A DNA stretch of 45,182 nt, taken from contig JAFOJO010000016.1 in NCBI GenBank assembly GCA_017421325.1, positions 1 through 45,182 on the forward strand, given 5' to 3'. The notes under the pieces were generated by a model. That model worked only from the letters and a program-made list of their open reading frames with translations, had not been told where the DNA came from and ran no database searches. Position numbers and translations under genes: made by a program. Positions 35,701-43,040 of this stretch are shown one piece after another; positions within the stretch are counted from its first letter, which is position 1; each line of letters opens with the position of its first letter. The stretch comes from Candidatus Saccharimonadota bacterium (GTDB taxonomy: Bacteria > Patescibacteriota > Saccharimonadia > Saccharimonadales > Saccharimonadaceae).

Positions 35701-36326
35701 AAGAAGAGAGCTCTGCTGAGCGGAAGCGTGAGTATGAAGCGGCGCGGTCTGAGATTCAGAGCAGATATGCAGATGAAACTCCGGAGAAGGCAAAAAAGTT
35801 GAGAGACAAGGATTTGAAGGCCTTAAAGATGGAATTGGCTGGTAGACAGGTGAGAAAGATATTGGGTGAAACTGGCAAGTTGAAACAAATTTATCGCACA
35901 AGGACTAGTGGCACGGCAATTAATGCGAAAGACTGGTTGCGTAGGTGGGTAAATTTGGATAATGAGGAAGCTTTGCGAAGAGAAATGAACTTTTACGATG
36001 AACAGAGGAAGAAGAAAAAGCCTGTAGCGGGTCCTGGGGATACAGACACGGAAGAGGAAAGGCCAGCAAGGATTTACACTGAGGCTGACAGGGAAGATTT
36101 CTTAACAAGAATGAGCGATTTGAAGGATAGAATTATGGATGAAGAACCGGAGATTTTCTTTGAAGATACTAGGGGTCAGCTTGAAAGATGGTTTGGGGAA
36201 GGTGCTTTAATTGTGAAAAAATATGAGCATTTTTATCGTGAAGACGATCCGAGTGCAGATAATATTGAGTTGTATAAATTCTTGAGAGAACTTTTGGAAG
36301 ACGGAGATAATTATCCGGATGTATAA
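32778..36326 (+). CDS. Large VirB6/TrbL-like membrane protein of the T4SS
   Basis: This 1182-residue protein starts at ATG 32778 with GGGAGG 11-12 bases upstream, after the strong promoter. Residues about 12-40 are a signal helix (FFVMIGLFTGVFGIVL). Residues about 44-113 are an acidic low-complexity stalk that contains a 25-codon tandem duplication. Residues about 160-420 hold about six hydrophobic helices like VirB6/TrbL channel proteins (NIVFIIFLLVVIYSQ; VVALLIMIAPLAIVAYILP). The rest, nearly 760 residues, is hydrophilic, charged and probably cytoplasmic. PrgI and VirB4 genes follow on the same strand, so it is likely the inner-membrane core. The long soluble tail is not recognised. Confidence 0.82.
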   Translation: MITKKRSKRDVFKAIFGAFFVMIGLFTGVFGIVLTSDTVYADPETSEINTDENENGENDSENAEEDGSETSEINTDENENNEDDSENAEEDGSEDNTNNNNNNDDGGDSKVNANACKDSLGEIGWLVCPTTGKIAEAADWLYDKIEDILMIEPVSTEDGSPIYEIWKYCLSLANIVFIIFLLVVIYSQITGMGVSNYGIKKALPKLIITAILVNLSFLICSLAVDLSNIIGNGLRGVFTAVQESVVASNAAGVTAENAIAAKIEYAKSYTVAAGGIGLAAIAGVVAVETGAIWMLIPVVLGAVVAVVTGLITIALRQAVVALLIMIAPLAIVAYILPNTEKWFKKWKDLLIKMLVFYPMFSLLFGASSLAGFAIAASAKDGFGVLLGIAVQVFPLFFSWKLMQMSGTFLGAINAKISTLAAKPLATNRAWADSHRLNTKQKFLSSGGGYTPSLRLMQFVSNRKVAREAETDEKAALVKERGLAYRARKNYKNGDVYGGLLSRKGEKTYKQQAQIMEYQQVSLRDKNNFNKGFSYLATEGTSRYNRLYKLDTMNVNASDRLKAEQARGERIEYENAEGFNKRMQDAVNAHMDVVHSKLANGEDNVGYKRHFNQGSPEELAAMARYNAVSKIMEGNTADVQYAAATAAQAYDTQKKLVEAKMQKYFELTAPTKDIEYRLGELTKVKGAASNIDFIVPGLRILNQRGDTNLVKEQIDNLLDINVGGGIELGTHASQALASFLMFEVKGSDFGLRRFGKYINLETARAYNNNDRKVMNVTYDEYIKGYHDGEMQLVNSDNPEGRMYAKKSMKQLVEGTSLDDIERTALSNLDDSLKKAYGYDEKENNKDWDVKGYLKKREEIQTAIEPAFLSASLKWLSGSEQINSGVKFWTGYELKQKKDEKGNVIVGEDGNPEYDLAPVWDGKEFAGHETEVEEYYRRKTGDYFKDQTTGQILGMRTDYRDATMEHLVNSYLEDDSEEESSAERKREYEAARSEIQSRYADETPEKAKKLRDKDLKALKMELAGRQVRKILGETGKLKQIYRTRTSGTAINAKDWLRRWVNLDNEEALRREMNFYDEQRKKKKPVAGPGDTDTEEERPARIYTEADREDFLTRMSDLKDRIMDEEPEIFFEDTRGQLERWFGEGALIVKKYEHFYREDDPSADNIELYKFLRELLEDGDNYPDV
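32907..33056 (+). repeat. Two tandem 75-bp units in the T4SS membrane protein
   Basis: Two in-frame copies (32907-32981 and 32982-33056) encode ETSEINTDENEN-type acidic 25-residue units that differ at only a few positions. The repeat lies in the stalk just after the signal helix and could vary in copy number. Confidence 0.9.
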
Positions 36327-36395
36327 GATTAGAAAATAGGAAATTTATCGGTTTGATTTGGCTATTTTTCCTTATGTTTTTATAATGATTTATGT

Positions 36396-36401
36396 TATAA
36401 T
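36396..36401 (+). promoter_or_regulatory. Extended -10 promoter of the PrgI gene
   Basis: TGTTATAAT ends eight bases before the ATG at 36410, and no ribosome-binding site is visible. The gene can thus be expressed apart from the 32778 gene. Confidence 0.6.
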
Positions 36402-36409
36402 ATTTGCAT

Positions 36410-37348
36410 ATGGCGCAGTATAAAGTCCCTCAAGACGTTGAGGCCGACGATAAACTCTTAGGCCCGTTTAGCTTCCGGCAGTTTGTGTATCTTTTGGTGT
36501 CTGGTGGCTTGGTTGCGCTAGCGGTGGGGTTATTTCAATTGTTCCCGTTGCTAGCGATTATCCCAATACCGCCGATATTGCTTTTTGTGGCATTGGCGTT
36601 GCCTTTGAAAAAAGATCAGCCGATGGAAACGTATTTGGCAGCGATAGTGTCGTATTACTTGAAGCCGCATACTAGATTGTGGACGCCTGGGCAAAAGGAA
36701 TCTACTATTCAGATTACGGCACCGAAAATAGTAGAAGATAGTCGCACAAGGAGTATTACGGGCGAAGAAGCCACACATCGGTTGTCTTTCTTGGCAGATA
36801 TTGTGGATACGGGTGGTTATGCAATAAAGGGTGCAGGTAGTAGCCCGATGCGGGAAGATTTGGTGGCGGAAGCTAATACGGCGGTAGATATGTTTGAAGG
36901 TAATCATTTTGATAACTTAAGTAATGTGATTCAGAGGGATGAAAATGCGCGACATGCAGAGGTGGTGCGTGAAATGCAGGAGGCGATTGATGCTACGGAG
37001 AATATTGCGATATCTAATGCGAAGTTGGAGAAAAGATTTGCCGAGATGCGGCCAAGTGTGGTAGTGTCGTCAACCACAGGGCAGGCTACAATGACGATGC
37101 CGGTAACTAGGGAGGAAATATTTAATTCGCCAACAGTGATTTTGCCGAATTCGCCGGTGGTGGAAAAGCCTGTGGAAAAGTCTAACCGAGTAAATCGGAA
37201 TTCGGTTGAAAAAGCTTCCACAACTCCGCCGAAACCTAGTATAATTGAATTAGCAAATAATGACGCTTTTTCTGTGCAGACGATTGCAAAAGAAGCTAAC
37301 CGTATAAATAGAAAGGATGAGGGCGAGGTTTTTATATCGCTACATTAG
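36410..37348 (+). CDS. PrgI-family T4SS protein
   Basis: This 312-residue protein starts AQYKVPQDVEADDKLLGPFS, the typical PrgI opening, followed by two transmembrane helices (about residues 25-46 and 47-65) and the basic end of the PrgI domain (about 85). PrgI proteins are small inner-membrane parts of Gram-positive-type T4SS, comparable in place to VirB3. Here the domain carries an additional 220-residue soluble tail with polar and Pro-rich segments. A TTG two codons upstream is less likely than the ATG. The VirB4-type genes follow after three bases, and the VirB3-VirB4 order is the usual one. Confidence 0.88.
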   Translation: MAQYKVPQDVEADDKLLGPFSFRQFVYLLVSGGLVALAVGLFQLFPLLAIIPIPPILLFVALALPLKKDQPMETYLAAIVSYYLKPHTRLWTPGQKESTIQITAPKIVEDSRTRSITGEEATHRLSFLADIVDTGGYAIKGAGSSPMREDLVAEANTAVDMFEGNHFDNLSNVIQRDENARHAEVVREMQEAIDATENIAISNAKLEKRFAEMRPSVVVSSTTGQATMTMPVTREEIFNSPTVILPNSPVVEKPVEKSNRVNRNSVEKASTTPPKPSIIELANNDAFSVQTIAKEANRINRKDEGEVFISLH

Positions 37349-37351
37349 AGT

Positions 37352-38257
37352 ATGGATCCACAACAAAATTACTACACTAACCAAGGCGCACCGCAGATGA
37401 TAATGCCGAACCAGCCGGTGTCTGGGCAGCCGATGCAACCTGTGCAACAACCGATGCAGCCAGGAATGCCGCAGACGGTAATGCCAGGGCAGCAAAATGC
37501 GAATGCAGCAAACCTGGGAGCTGCAGCGGTGGCAGCGAATCAGGCAAAACCGGTATCGTCAAACAAAGACGTGCCGACTTCTACGCAATCTACACTACTA
37601 ATTTCGGAACTTCGCGATAACGTGGTGATTATGAAAGACGGATCTTTTAGGGCGGTAGTGGCGTGTAAGTCGATTAACTTTGATTTAATGAGCGATGTGG
37701 AGAGGGAAGGTGTAGAATATTCTTATCAAAATTTCTTGAATTCTCTTAAATTTACAACGCAGATATTAGTGAGAAGCCAAAGGGTAGATATTGGGCCATA
37801 TATTGAACGGCTTTCTGAGATTCGGCGGAATAATGATAATATGTTGCTAGGCGTATTGATGGACGACTACATTAACTTTATTGATATTTTGTCGCAAGAA
37901 GCAAATATTATGGATAAATCATTCTTTATTGTGGTGCCGTATTACACTTCGGCAGATGCAGAGAAGGTATTGCAGCAGACAAAGAATTTCTTTAAGACTT
38001 TTTCGAAGGCTAAGGCGCCAGAAGTAACACGAATAGATCGAGCGACGTATGATAAGGCTTTGTCGGAATTAACTAACCGGGTGGATACGATTATTTCGGG
38101 GCTATTTCAAATTGGAATCAATTCGGTGCGATTGAATACAAAAGAATTGGCGGAGCTGTATTATAACTTTAACAATCCGGATACGGCGGTGAGGGAGCCG
38201 TTGGTAGATTTTAATAAGTTAGCTACAATGTACGTAAGAAAAGGAGAGCAAGCATGA
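37352..38257 (+). CDS. VirB4 N-terminal-domain-like protein (TraC-like)
   Basis: In this 301-residue protein residues 1-75 are Gln, Pro and Met rich with repeated QPMQP units and look unstructured. From about 80 a folded domain starts with STLLISELRDNVVIMKDGSF and FRAVVACKSINFDLMS, the beta-rich opening found in the N-terminal part of VirB4/TraC-type proteins. It contains no Walker motifs. The ATPase domain is in the next gene, which overlaps by four bases (ATGA). The two products together would equal a normal VirB4, so a complex is expected. The split is shared by inference with other Patescibacteria and cannot be verified here. Confidence 0.75.
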   Translation: MDPQQNYYTNQGAPQMIMPNQPVSGQPMQPVQQPMQPGMPQTVMPGQQNANAANLGAAAVAANQAKPVSSNKDVPTSTQSTLLISELRDNVVIMKDGSFRAVVACKSINFDLMSDVEREGVEYSYQNFLNSLKFTTQILVRSQRVDIGPYIERLSEIRRNNDNMLLGVLMDDYINFIDILSQEANIMDKSFFIVVPYYTSADAEKVLQQTKNFFKTFSKAKAPEVTRIDRATYDKALSELTNRVDTIISGLFQIGINSVRLNTKELAELYYNFNNPDTAVREPLVDFNKLATMYVRKGEQA

Positions 38258-40086
38258 GTAAGAAGAAGAAATTGACAGCGGCGGAGATAGCGGCGCAAAA
38301 TGAAGCGATGGAAGCGGCGCAGATTCAGCAGGCTTTTGAACAGGGCACCAATACTTTACGTGACTTGATTTCGCCATCGGCGATAGAAATACATTCGGAT
38401 TATTTTAGGCTGGGTAATAAATATGGGCGGACTTTGTATGTGTATGGTTACCCAAGGTCGCTTTATACGGGGTGGATTTCGCCGATTATTAACATTGACG
38501 AAGTGATAGATGTATCGATGTATATTTATCCGGTGGAAACTGCGGTGGTGATGAAGAACTTAAAGACCAAGGTGACGCAGCTAGAAGCTTCGATGAATAT
38601 TAATGCAGAAAAAGGCCGGGTGCGTGACCCAGAGCTAGAGGCGGCGATTTCCGATGCCGAGGAACTACGTGATCAATTACAGGTGGGGGCGGAGAAGTTT
38701 TTCCGGTTTGGGCTATATATTACTTTGTGGGCAGATTCTTTAGATGAGATGAAATTTGTGCAGCAGAAGATTGAGACGATTTTTGGGCAACAGATGATTT
38801 TTTCGAAGGTGGCTAATTCGCAGCAAGAGCAGGGGATGAATTCGATTATGCCGCAATGTACGGATCAACTACAAATTCGGCGGAATATGAATACTGGTGC
38901 GATTTCGACATCTTTCCCATTTACTTCGGCGGACCTGACGCAGGATAAGGGAATATTGTACGGCATTAATATGCACAACAATGGCCTGGTGATATTCGAT
39001 CGGTTTAGTCTGGAAAACGCGAACATGGTGGTGTTTGCGAAATCTGGTGCTGGTAAATCGTTTACGGTGAAGCTAGAGGCGCTACGTTCGATGATGGTGG
39101 GGAGTGAGATTTTGATTATTGACCCAGAAAACGAATATCAGAAATTATGTGATGCGGTAGGTGGGTCGTATATTAGATTGTCTTTGAATTCGGATGTGCG
39201 GATTAACCCGTTTGATTTACCGAAGGTAATAGATTCGGAAGATGCAAATGATGCATTGCGCGCGAATTTGGTAACGCTGCACGGGCTATTTAGGTTGATG
39301 TTGGGTGGTAATCAAATGTCGGCTTCAGGTCAGGTGGTGCCGGCCCTTACGGCTAACGAAGAGGCAGATTTAGATCAGGCTTTGATAGATACATATGCTA
39401 GGGCGGGGATTACTTCAGACCCATTAACTCACCAATCTACACCACCCACGATTATGAATTTGTATGACACGCTGCTTCATATGGGGGGGAGTGGGCCGCA
39501 ATTGGCGCAGCGACTTCGTAAATACACGACTGGTACTTTTGCAGGGATTTTTTCGCAGCAATCAAACGTAGATATTAATAACCAAATGGTGGTGTTTAAT
39601 ATTCGCGATCTTGAGGATGAACTTCGGCCGGTGGCAATGTATATTGTGCTATCGCATATTTGGAATATTGTACGTGCGCAACAGAAAAAACGCCTACTAA
39701 TAGTAGATGAGGCGTGGCAACTAATGAAATATGAGGATTCGGCGAATTTCTTATTCTCGCTTGCAAAGAGGGCGCGTAAATATTACTTGGGCCTCACGAC
39801 GATTACGCAGGATGTGGAAGATTTTATGGGCTCCAAGATGGGCCGAGCGATCGTGGCGAACTCGTCTATGCAGCTACTTTTGAAACAGTCTGCTTCGGCG
39901 GTGGATGTGTTATCTGATGTGTTTAAGTTGACAGAAGAAGAGAGGCGGCGGCTTTCTAACTTCCCGGTAGGGCAGGGGTTATTCTTTGCAGGGCAAAATC
40001 ACGTACATATTCAGATAATTGCGTCGGAAACTGAGGAAAGTTTGATTACGACTAATCCAGCAGCAAGTCCGGCGCGGCCACAGTAG
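38254..40086 (+). CDS. virB4: VirB4/TraC-type secretion ATPase
   Basis: This 610-residue ATPase of the HerA/FtsK-like superfamily powers T4SS assembly and transport. Walker A is AKSGAGKSF near residue 265, followed by ILIIDPENEYQKLCDAVGG near 287. Walker B is LLIVDEAWQLM near 480, and the sensor region is YYLGLTTITQDVEDFMG near 510. The N-terminal 250 residues hold SDYFRLGNKYGRTLYVYGYP and the remainder of the VirB4 N-domain. It is coupled to the upstream TraC-like gene. No VirD4 coupling protein or relaxase is in the window, so whether it exports DNA, exports proteins or serves uptake is open. Confidence 0.9.
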   Translation: MSKKKKLTAAEIAAQNEAMEAAQIQQAFEQGTNTLRDLISPSAIEIHSDYFRLGNKYGRTLYVYGYPRSLYTGWISPIINIDEVIDVSMYIYPVETAVVMKNLKTKVTQLEASMNINAEKGRVRDPELEAAISDAEELRDQLQVGAEKFFRFGLYITLWADSLDEMKFVQQKIETIFGQQMIFSKVANSQQEQGMNSIMPQCTDQLQIRRNMNTGAISTSFPFTSADLTQDKGILYGINMHNNGLVIFDRFSLENANMVVFAKSGAGKSFTVKLEALRSMMVGSEILIIDPENEYQKLCDAVGGSYIRLSLNSDVRINPFDLPKVIDSEDANDALRANLVTLHGLFRLMLGGNQMSASGQVVPALTANEEADLDQALIDTYARAGITSDPLTHQSTPPTIMNLYDTLLHMGGSGPQLAQRLRKYTTGTFAGIFSQQSNVDINNQMVVFNIRDLEDELRPVAMYIVLSHIWNIVRAQQKKRLLIVDEAWQLMKYEDSANFLFSLAKRARKYYLGLTTITQDVEDFMGSKMGRAIVANSSMQLLLKQSASAVDVLSDVFKLTEEERRRLSNFPVGQGLFFAGQNHVHIQIIASETEESLITTNPAASPARPQ

Positions 40087-40106
40087 GGAATAATAGTCTA
40101 GTTTCG

Positions 40107-40207
40107 TTACATAATTCACTGCATTTCGGAAGCCGTCTCTACGGCGACCAAATTCACCTAAAGATAAATTTGGTCTTTATGTTCCTCAATGCTAGTGAAT
40201 TGTGTAA
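40107..40207 (+). repeat. Structured intergenic element, copy B
   Basis: This 101-base element fills most of the gap between the VirB4 and dnaJ stops. The outer helix is 14 bp with one G-T pair (40107-40120 with 40194-40207). Inside are a 5-bp hairpin (40132-40136 with 40141-40145) and an 8-bp hairpin (40146-40153 with 40168-40175). CGGAAGC, CGGCGAC and GTCTTTATGTTCCTCAAT match copy A at 23581-23702, whereas all helices differ but keep pairing. Strand follows copy A. Confidence 0.7.
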
Positions 40208-40216
40208 TAGTGTTAG

Positions 40217-41125
40217 CTAGCCCCAGAAGCCGCGTTTTTTGGCGCCGCGAAATTCTTCTAGGAGCTCTTTTTGCTTTTTGCTGAGATTTTTTGGAGTTTC
40301 TACGATTACGGTAACAATATGTGGGCCTCTATCGCCATTAGAGCGGAAAGGCACACCATGACCAGAAAGTTTAAACGGAGTGCCAGACTGAGTGCCGGCA
40401 GGGACTTTCATAGTAATCTTGCCGTCTACCGTCTCAACATCTATTTCGGTACCGAGGGCGGCATCTACCATGCTGATATGTTCTTCGGAAAGAATAATTG
40501 TGCCTTCGCGGGTAAGGTGTTTGTGAGGTTTTACTCGCACGCGGATGTAAAGATCGCCCTTTTCGCCACCTTCGGGAGCGTCGCCACCCTTGCCACGTAA
40601 GCGAATAGACATACCGTCGTCTATGCCGGCGGGGATTTTAACTTTAATACTACTGCCGTTATGAGAGATAGTTTCGGTGGTGCCGAAAATGGCATCTTCA
40701 AAGCTGACAGTGACAGAGGTTTGGTAGTCTGCGCCGCGGCGAGGGCGCCGGGCGCCACCACCAAAGCCGAAGATGCTACCCAAAATGTCGTCAAAACCGC
40801 CACCGCCAAAGTCGAAATTAAAGGATTGGCCGTTGAAATTGAAATTGCCACCACTAAACGGATTACCGGCGCTTCCGCCGAATGGGCTACCAGCATTGCC
40901 GCCTACGCCGGCGTGGCCGAATTGGTCGTACCTAGCGCGCTTTTGCTTATCGCTTAAGACTTCGTGAGCCTCGGAAACTTCTTTAAACTTAGCTTCAGCT
41001 TCTTTATCACCGGGATTTTTATCTGGATGGTATTTGATAGCTAGCTTGCGGTAAGCTTTCTTAATTTCATCATCAGAAGCGTTTTTGGATACGCCAAGAA
41101 TTTCGTAGTAATCGCGTTTTGCCAT
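40217..41125 (-). CDS. dnaJ: DnaJ-type chaperone without zinc finger
   Basis: This 302-residue Hsp40 stimulates DnaK ATPase and delivers clients. Residues 1-70 are the J domain with HPD at 33-35. Residues about 75-125 are Gly/Phe-rich ([19 protein letters not shown]). The two C-terminal client-binding domains follow, with [19 protein letters not shown] and [17 protein letters not shown]. The CxxCxGxG zinc-binding domain of classical DnaJ is absent, so it is a type B (CbpA/DnaJB-like) protein. Its promoter TATAAT ends seven bases before the ATG, implying a leaderless message. A perfect CIRCE just upstream shows HrcA control. DnaK and GrpE are not in the window. Confidence 0.93.
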   Translation of the reverse strand: MAKRDYYEILGVSKNASDDEIKKAYRKLAIKYHPDKNPGDKEAEAKFKEVSEAHEVLSDKQKRARYDQFGHAGVGGNAGSPFGGSAGNPFSGGNFNFNGQSFNFDFGGGGFDDILGSIFGFGGGARRPRRGADYQTSVTVSFEDAIFGTTETISHNGSSIKVKIPAGIDDGMSIRLRGKGGDAPEGGEKGDLYIRVRVKPHKHLTREGTIILSEEHISMVDAALGTEIDVETVDGKITMKVPAGTQSGTPFKLSGHGVPFRSNGDRGPHIVTVIVETPKNLSKKQKELLEEFRGAKKRGFWG

Positions 41126-41132
41126 ATGAGTT

Positions 41133-41138
41133 ATTATA
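41133..41138 (-). promoter_or_regulatory. -10 box of dnaJ (leaderless)
   Basis: On the minus strand TATAAT ends seven bases before the dnaJ ATG. The adjacent CIRCE lies at the -35 side, so repressor and polymerase would compete. Confidence 0.65.
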
Positions 41139-41143
41139 TTACT

Positions 41144-41170
41144 TTAGCACTCAAAATGCAAGAGTGCTAA
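41144..41170 (-). promoter_or_regulatory. CIRCE operator of dnaJ (perfect)
   Basis: TTAGCACTC, nine bases, GAGTGCTAA: a perfect 9-9-9 CIRCE inverted repeat. It places dnaJ in the same HrcA regulon as groESL at 24905. Confidence 0.95.
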
Positions 41171-41310
41171 GTGTAGTTGCAACCAAATTTAATTCTTTCA
41201 GAGTTTGTTTTCTTAATGAGTTTCCAAACTGTAATTTTTAATAGCGGTTTTACTGCACGCAAAGGTATAATAATCTCAAAACTAACCTTTTGTTTGCACC
41301 TACGATATAA

Positions 41311-41515
41311 GGCGGGTCCTGTCCGCACATATTTTTCTGGTAGTGGGACTTGGATTTTTGAGCACGTCATACGCTGGGTGTCCGGGAAAGATTACCCTTA
41401 CGGGTAACTTTCTCGGCACCGACGACCGGAGGTCGGACCTTCGGTGCAGGAATATACGTGTTAAAAATCCAAATCAATTTTATACTACCAGAAAAATACG
41501 TGACGGCCACCCGCC
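41311..41515. mobile_element. 205-bp element with long imperfect inverted repeats (MITE-like or structured 3' element)
   Basis: The ends GGCGGGT (41311) and ACCCGCC (41515) begin an inverted repeat of about 60 bases per arm. It includes TATTTTTCTGGTAGT/ACTACCAGAAAAATA (15 bp perfect) and TTGGATTTTT/AAAAATCCAA. The centre carries two strong hairpins: GAAAGATTACCC/GGGTAACTTTC at about 41385-41412 and GCACCGA/TCGGTGC at 41416-41447. No open frame of note lies inside. It abuts the FISUMP stop at 41521. No obvious target-site duplication is seen, so mobility is not proven; a transcript-end structure is the alternative. Confidence 0.6.
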
Positions 41516-41520
41516 ATTTG

Positions 41521-43005
41521 TTAGCGCGCTACGCAGCGTACAGAGAACCCGAGGTCCTTGCCACTATTATTGGCTGGGTTAACACTATCGCTACTAAAGC
41601 GTAGAGTGTAAGTGAGACTGCTATTAACTGTACTAGACAAATAGTCGCCGCGGGCACCAAAACTGAGTGGATTGGTACTGTTCACGTTGCCGGATCGCAC
41701 AAACCACAAAGGGGAAGTAATTAGGCTAGCGTCACTAGAAGTGGAGCCATTGTTATATGTATTATTTAACTTACGAAATTCATCTTTATCTGCCACACTA
41801 GATATGGTGGGCAATCTCCACCCTTTTGGACAAATAGAGTTTTTAGGGTTCTTAGATATATCACTCAGCGTATCTTGCGTTAATGAAGAAGAGTTATTAC
41901 TAGCTATGGTTGCCGTCCAGTTATAATAATTGCCTAGTGAAGCATGTCCGGTTTCTGTGCTATCAGTCTTATTAGCAGAATACGGTTTCGTATTACTATT
42001 TATCCAATTAGTTACAGTTGTGCCGGTAAAATTTATAGTAGTGGCTGTATTGGCTGGTGTCCAGTAGATAATATCTCCTGGTTTAGTGTAGCCATCACTA
42101 TATTCTTGATATTGCCCATTGTTATAAATTACATTTAAATCTGTAGTTTGCGAGTTTAGCGTAGTATTAGTGCTTATATCAAAATCTAAATTCTGTGTCA
42201 TCCAAATATTTCCGTCTTTTAGTTTTGTTACCCAATAAATCTTACCGTCTCTAATATCTATTGCTTGTACGCTTTCTTCTTCGTCTAAATCATTCTTCCA
42301 ATTAGCGACTTCCTGCATAATGAAATAGCTGGTGTCAGGCTCTGCTGCTGAAGGGTGTGTTAATAGATATTTGACTTGTCCTATATATGTACCTGCTGCT
42401 TGAGTAGGAGAGATATATGTAGCATAAGTAGTAGTAAAGTTAGAACCTTTCTCCATATCGGTAGTAGAAGAAGGTATAGTAGCTACTTTAGTCCAAGTAG
42501 CAGGTACTGTAGAATAGGAGTCAAATGGAGAAATAATAGTAGGTGGAGTAGGGGAAGTATCACCTGCTTTTAAAGCTAGTTTCATAGCCCAGTTAGAAGT
42601 ATAGCCTGAAGTAGCAGTTCCTGAAGGTATATCATAATTATTATTAATGTTACTGGCTAATACATTATTACCTTCACTATTTAGGCTATCGCCAATAGCA
42701 TATACTGAGTAACCATTCTTATCATTACAAAAGGTAGATAGTGTAGTAGTTCCTATATCAGATCTATAAGTACCATTAATAATGCTAGCACTATGGGCTT
42801 CATCTACAGAACTAGCTAAAGTACAAGAAGAAGGGACTGATATAGCTAGACTGTCTGAAGAAGATACGCGAGCAGAAGAATGAGGAATAGCAAAACCAAG
42901 AATTAGGGCGGAAATGACAAGGAGAGGTAATGAAACGACTAGAATGTTTCTGAAGAAATGATAGTAGAAGTCTGTATAGCTATTTGTTTGATTGCTCTGG
43001 CTCAT
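41521..43005 (-). CDS. Surface protein with FISUMP (Fibrobacter succinogenes major paralogous) domain
   Basis: In this 494-residue protein a polar start of 18 residues is followed by one membrane helix (about 19-42, ILVVSLPLLVISALILGFAI), so it is anchored with the rest outside. Residues about 50-220 form a Ser/Thr/Asn-rich, probably beta-rich stalk with two cysteines. Residues about 250-494 are a FISUMP domain: LKDGNIWMTQNLDFDIS, GHASLGNYYNWTATIAS, NSICPKGWRLPTIS and the terminal FSVRCVAR. Such domains occur in many surface and lipoproteins and have no proven enzymatic role; adhesion is likely. A truncated homologue lies at 28271. Its long leader folds into a riboswitch-like structure. Confidence 0.88.
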   Translation of the reverse strand: MSQSNQTNSYTDFYYHFFRNILVVSLPLLVISALILGFAIPHSSARVSSSDSLAISVPSSCTLASSVDEAHSASIINGTYRSDIGTTTLSTFCNDKNGYSVYAIGDSLNSEGNNVLASNINNNYDIPSGTATSGYTSNWAMKLALKAGDTSPTPPTIISPFDSYSTVPATWTKVATIPSSTTDMEKGSNFTTTYATYISPTQAAGTYIGQVKYLLTHPSAAEPDTSYFIMQEVANWKNDLDEEESVQAIDIRDGKIYWVTKLKDGNIWMTQNLDFDISTNTTLNSQTTDLNVIYNNGQYQEYSDGYTKPGDIIYWTPANTATTINFTGTTVTNWINSNTKPYSANKTDSTETGHASLGNYYNWTATIASNNSSSLTQDTLSDISKNPKNSICPKGWRLPTISSVADKDEFRKLNNTYNNGSTSSDASLITSPLWFVRSGNVNSTNPLSFGARGDYLSSTVNSSLTYTLRFSSDSVNPANNSGKDLGFSVRCVAR

Positions 43006-43040
43006 GTATGTATTACCTCGTTTAATTAACTAGTCTTTGT

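Noticed and set aside
36381-36386. Second TATAAT upstream of the PrgI gene as its main promoter
   Set aside because: It lies further from the start, lacks the TG extension and has no ribosome-binding site after it. The 36396 box fits the window's pattern better.
41167-41370. Short minus-strand frame ending inside CIRCE
   Set aside because: It overlaps the inverted-repeat element and the operator and has no ribosome-binding site. It could be a remnant of a transferase C-terminus but is too short to support.
41311-43005. Diversity-generating retroelement at the FISUMP gene
   Set aside because: The hairpin-rich element after the variable C-terminus recalls the layout of such systems, but no reverse transcriptase is in the window. 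The second FISUMP copy also differs at many bases that are not adenine-specific.
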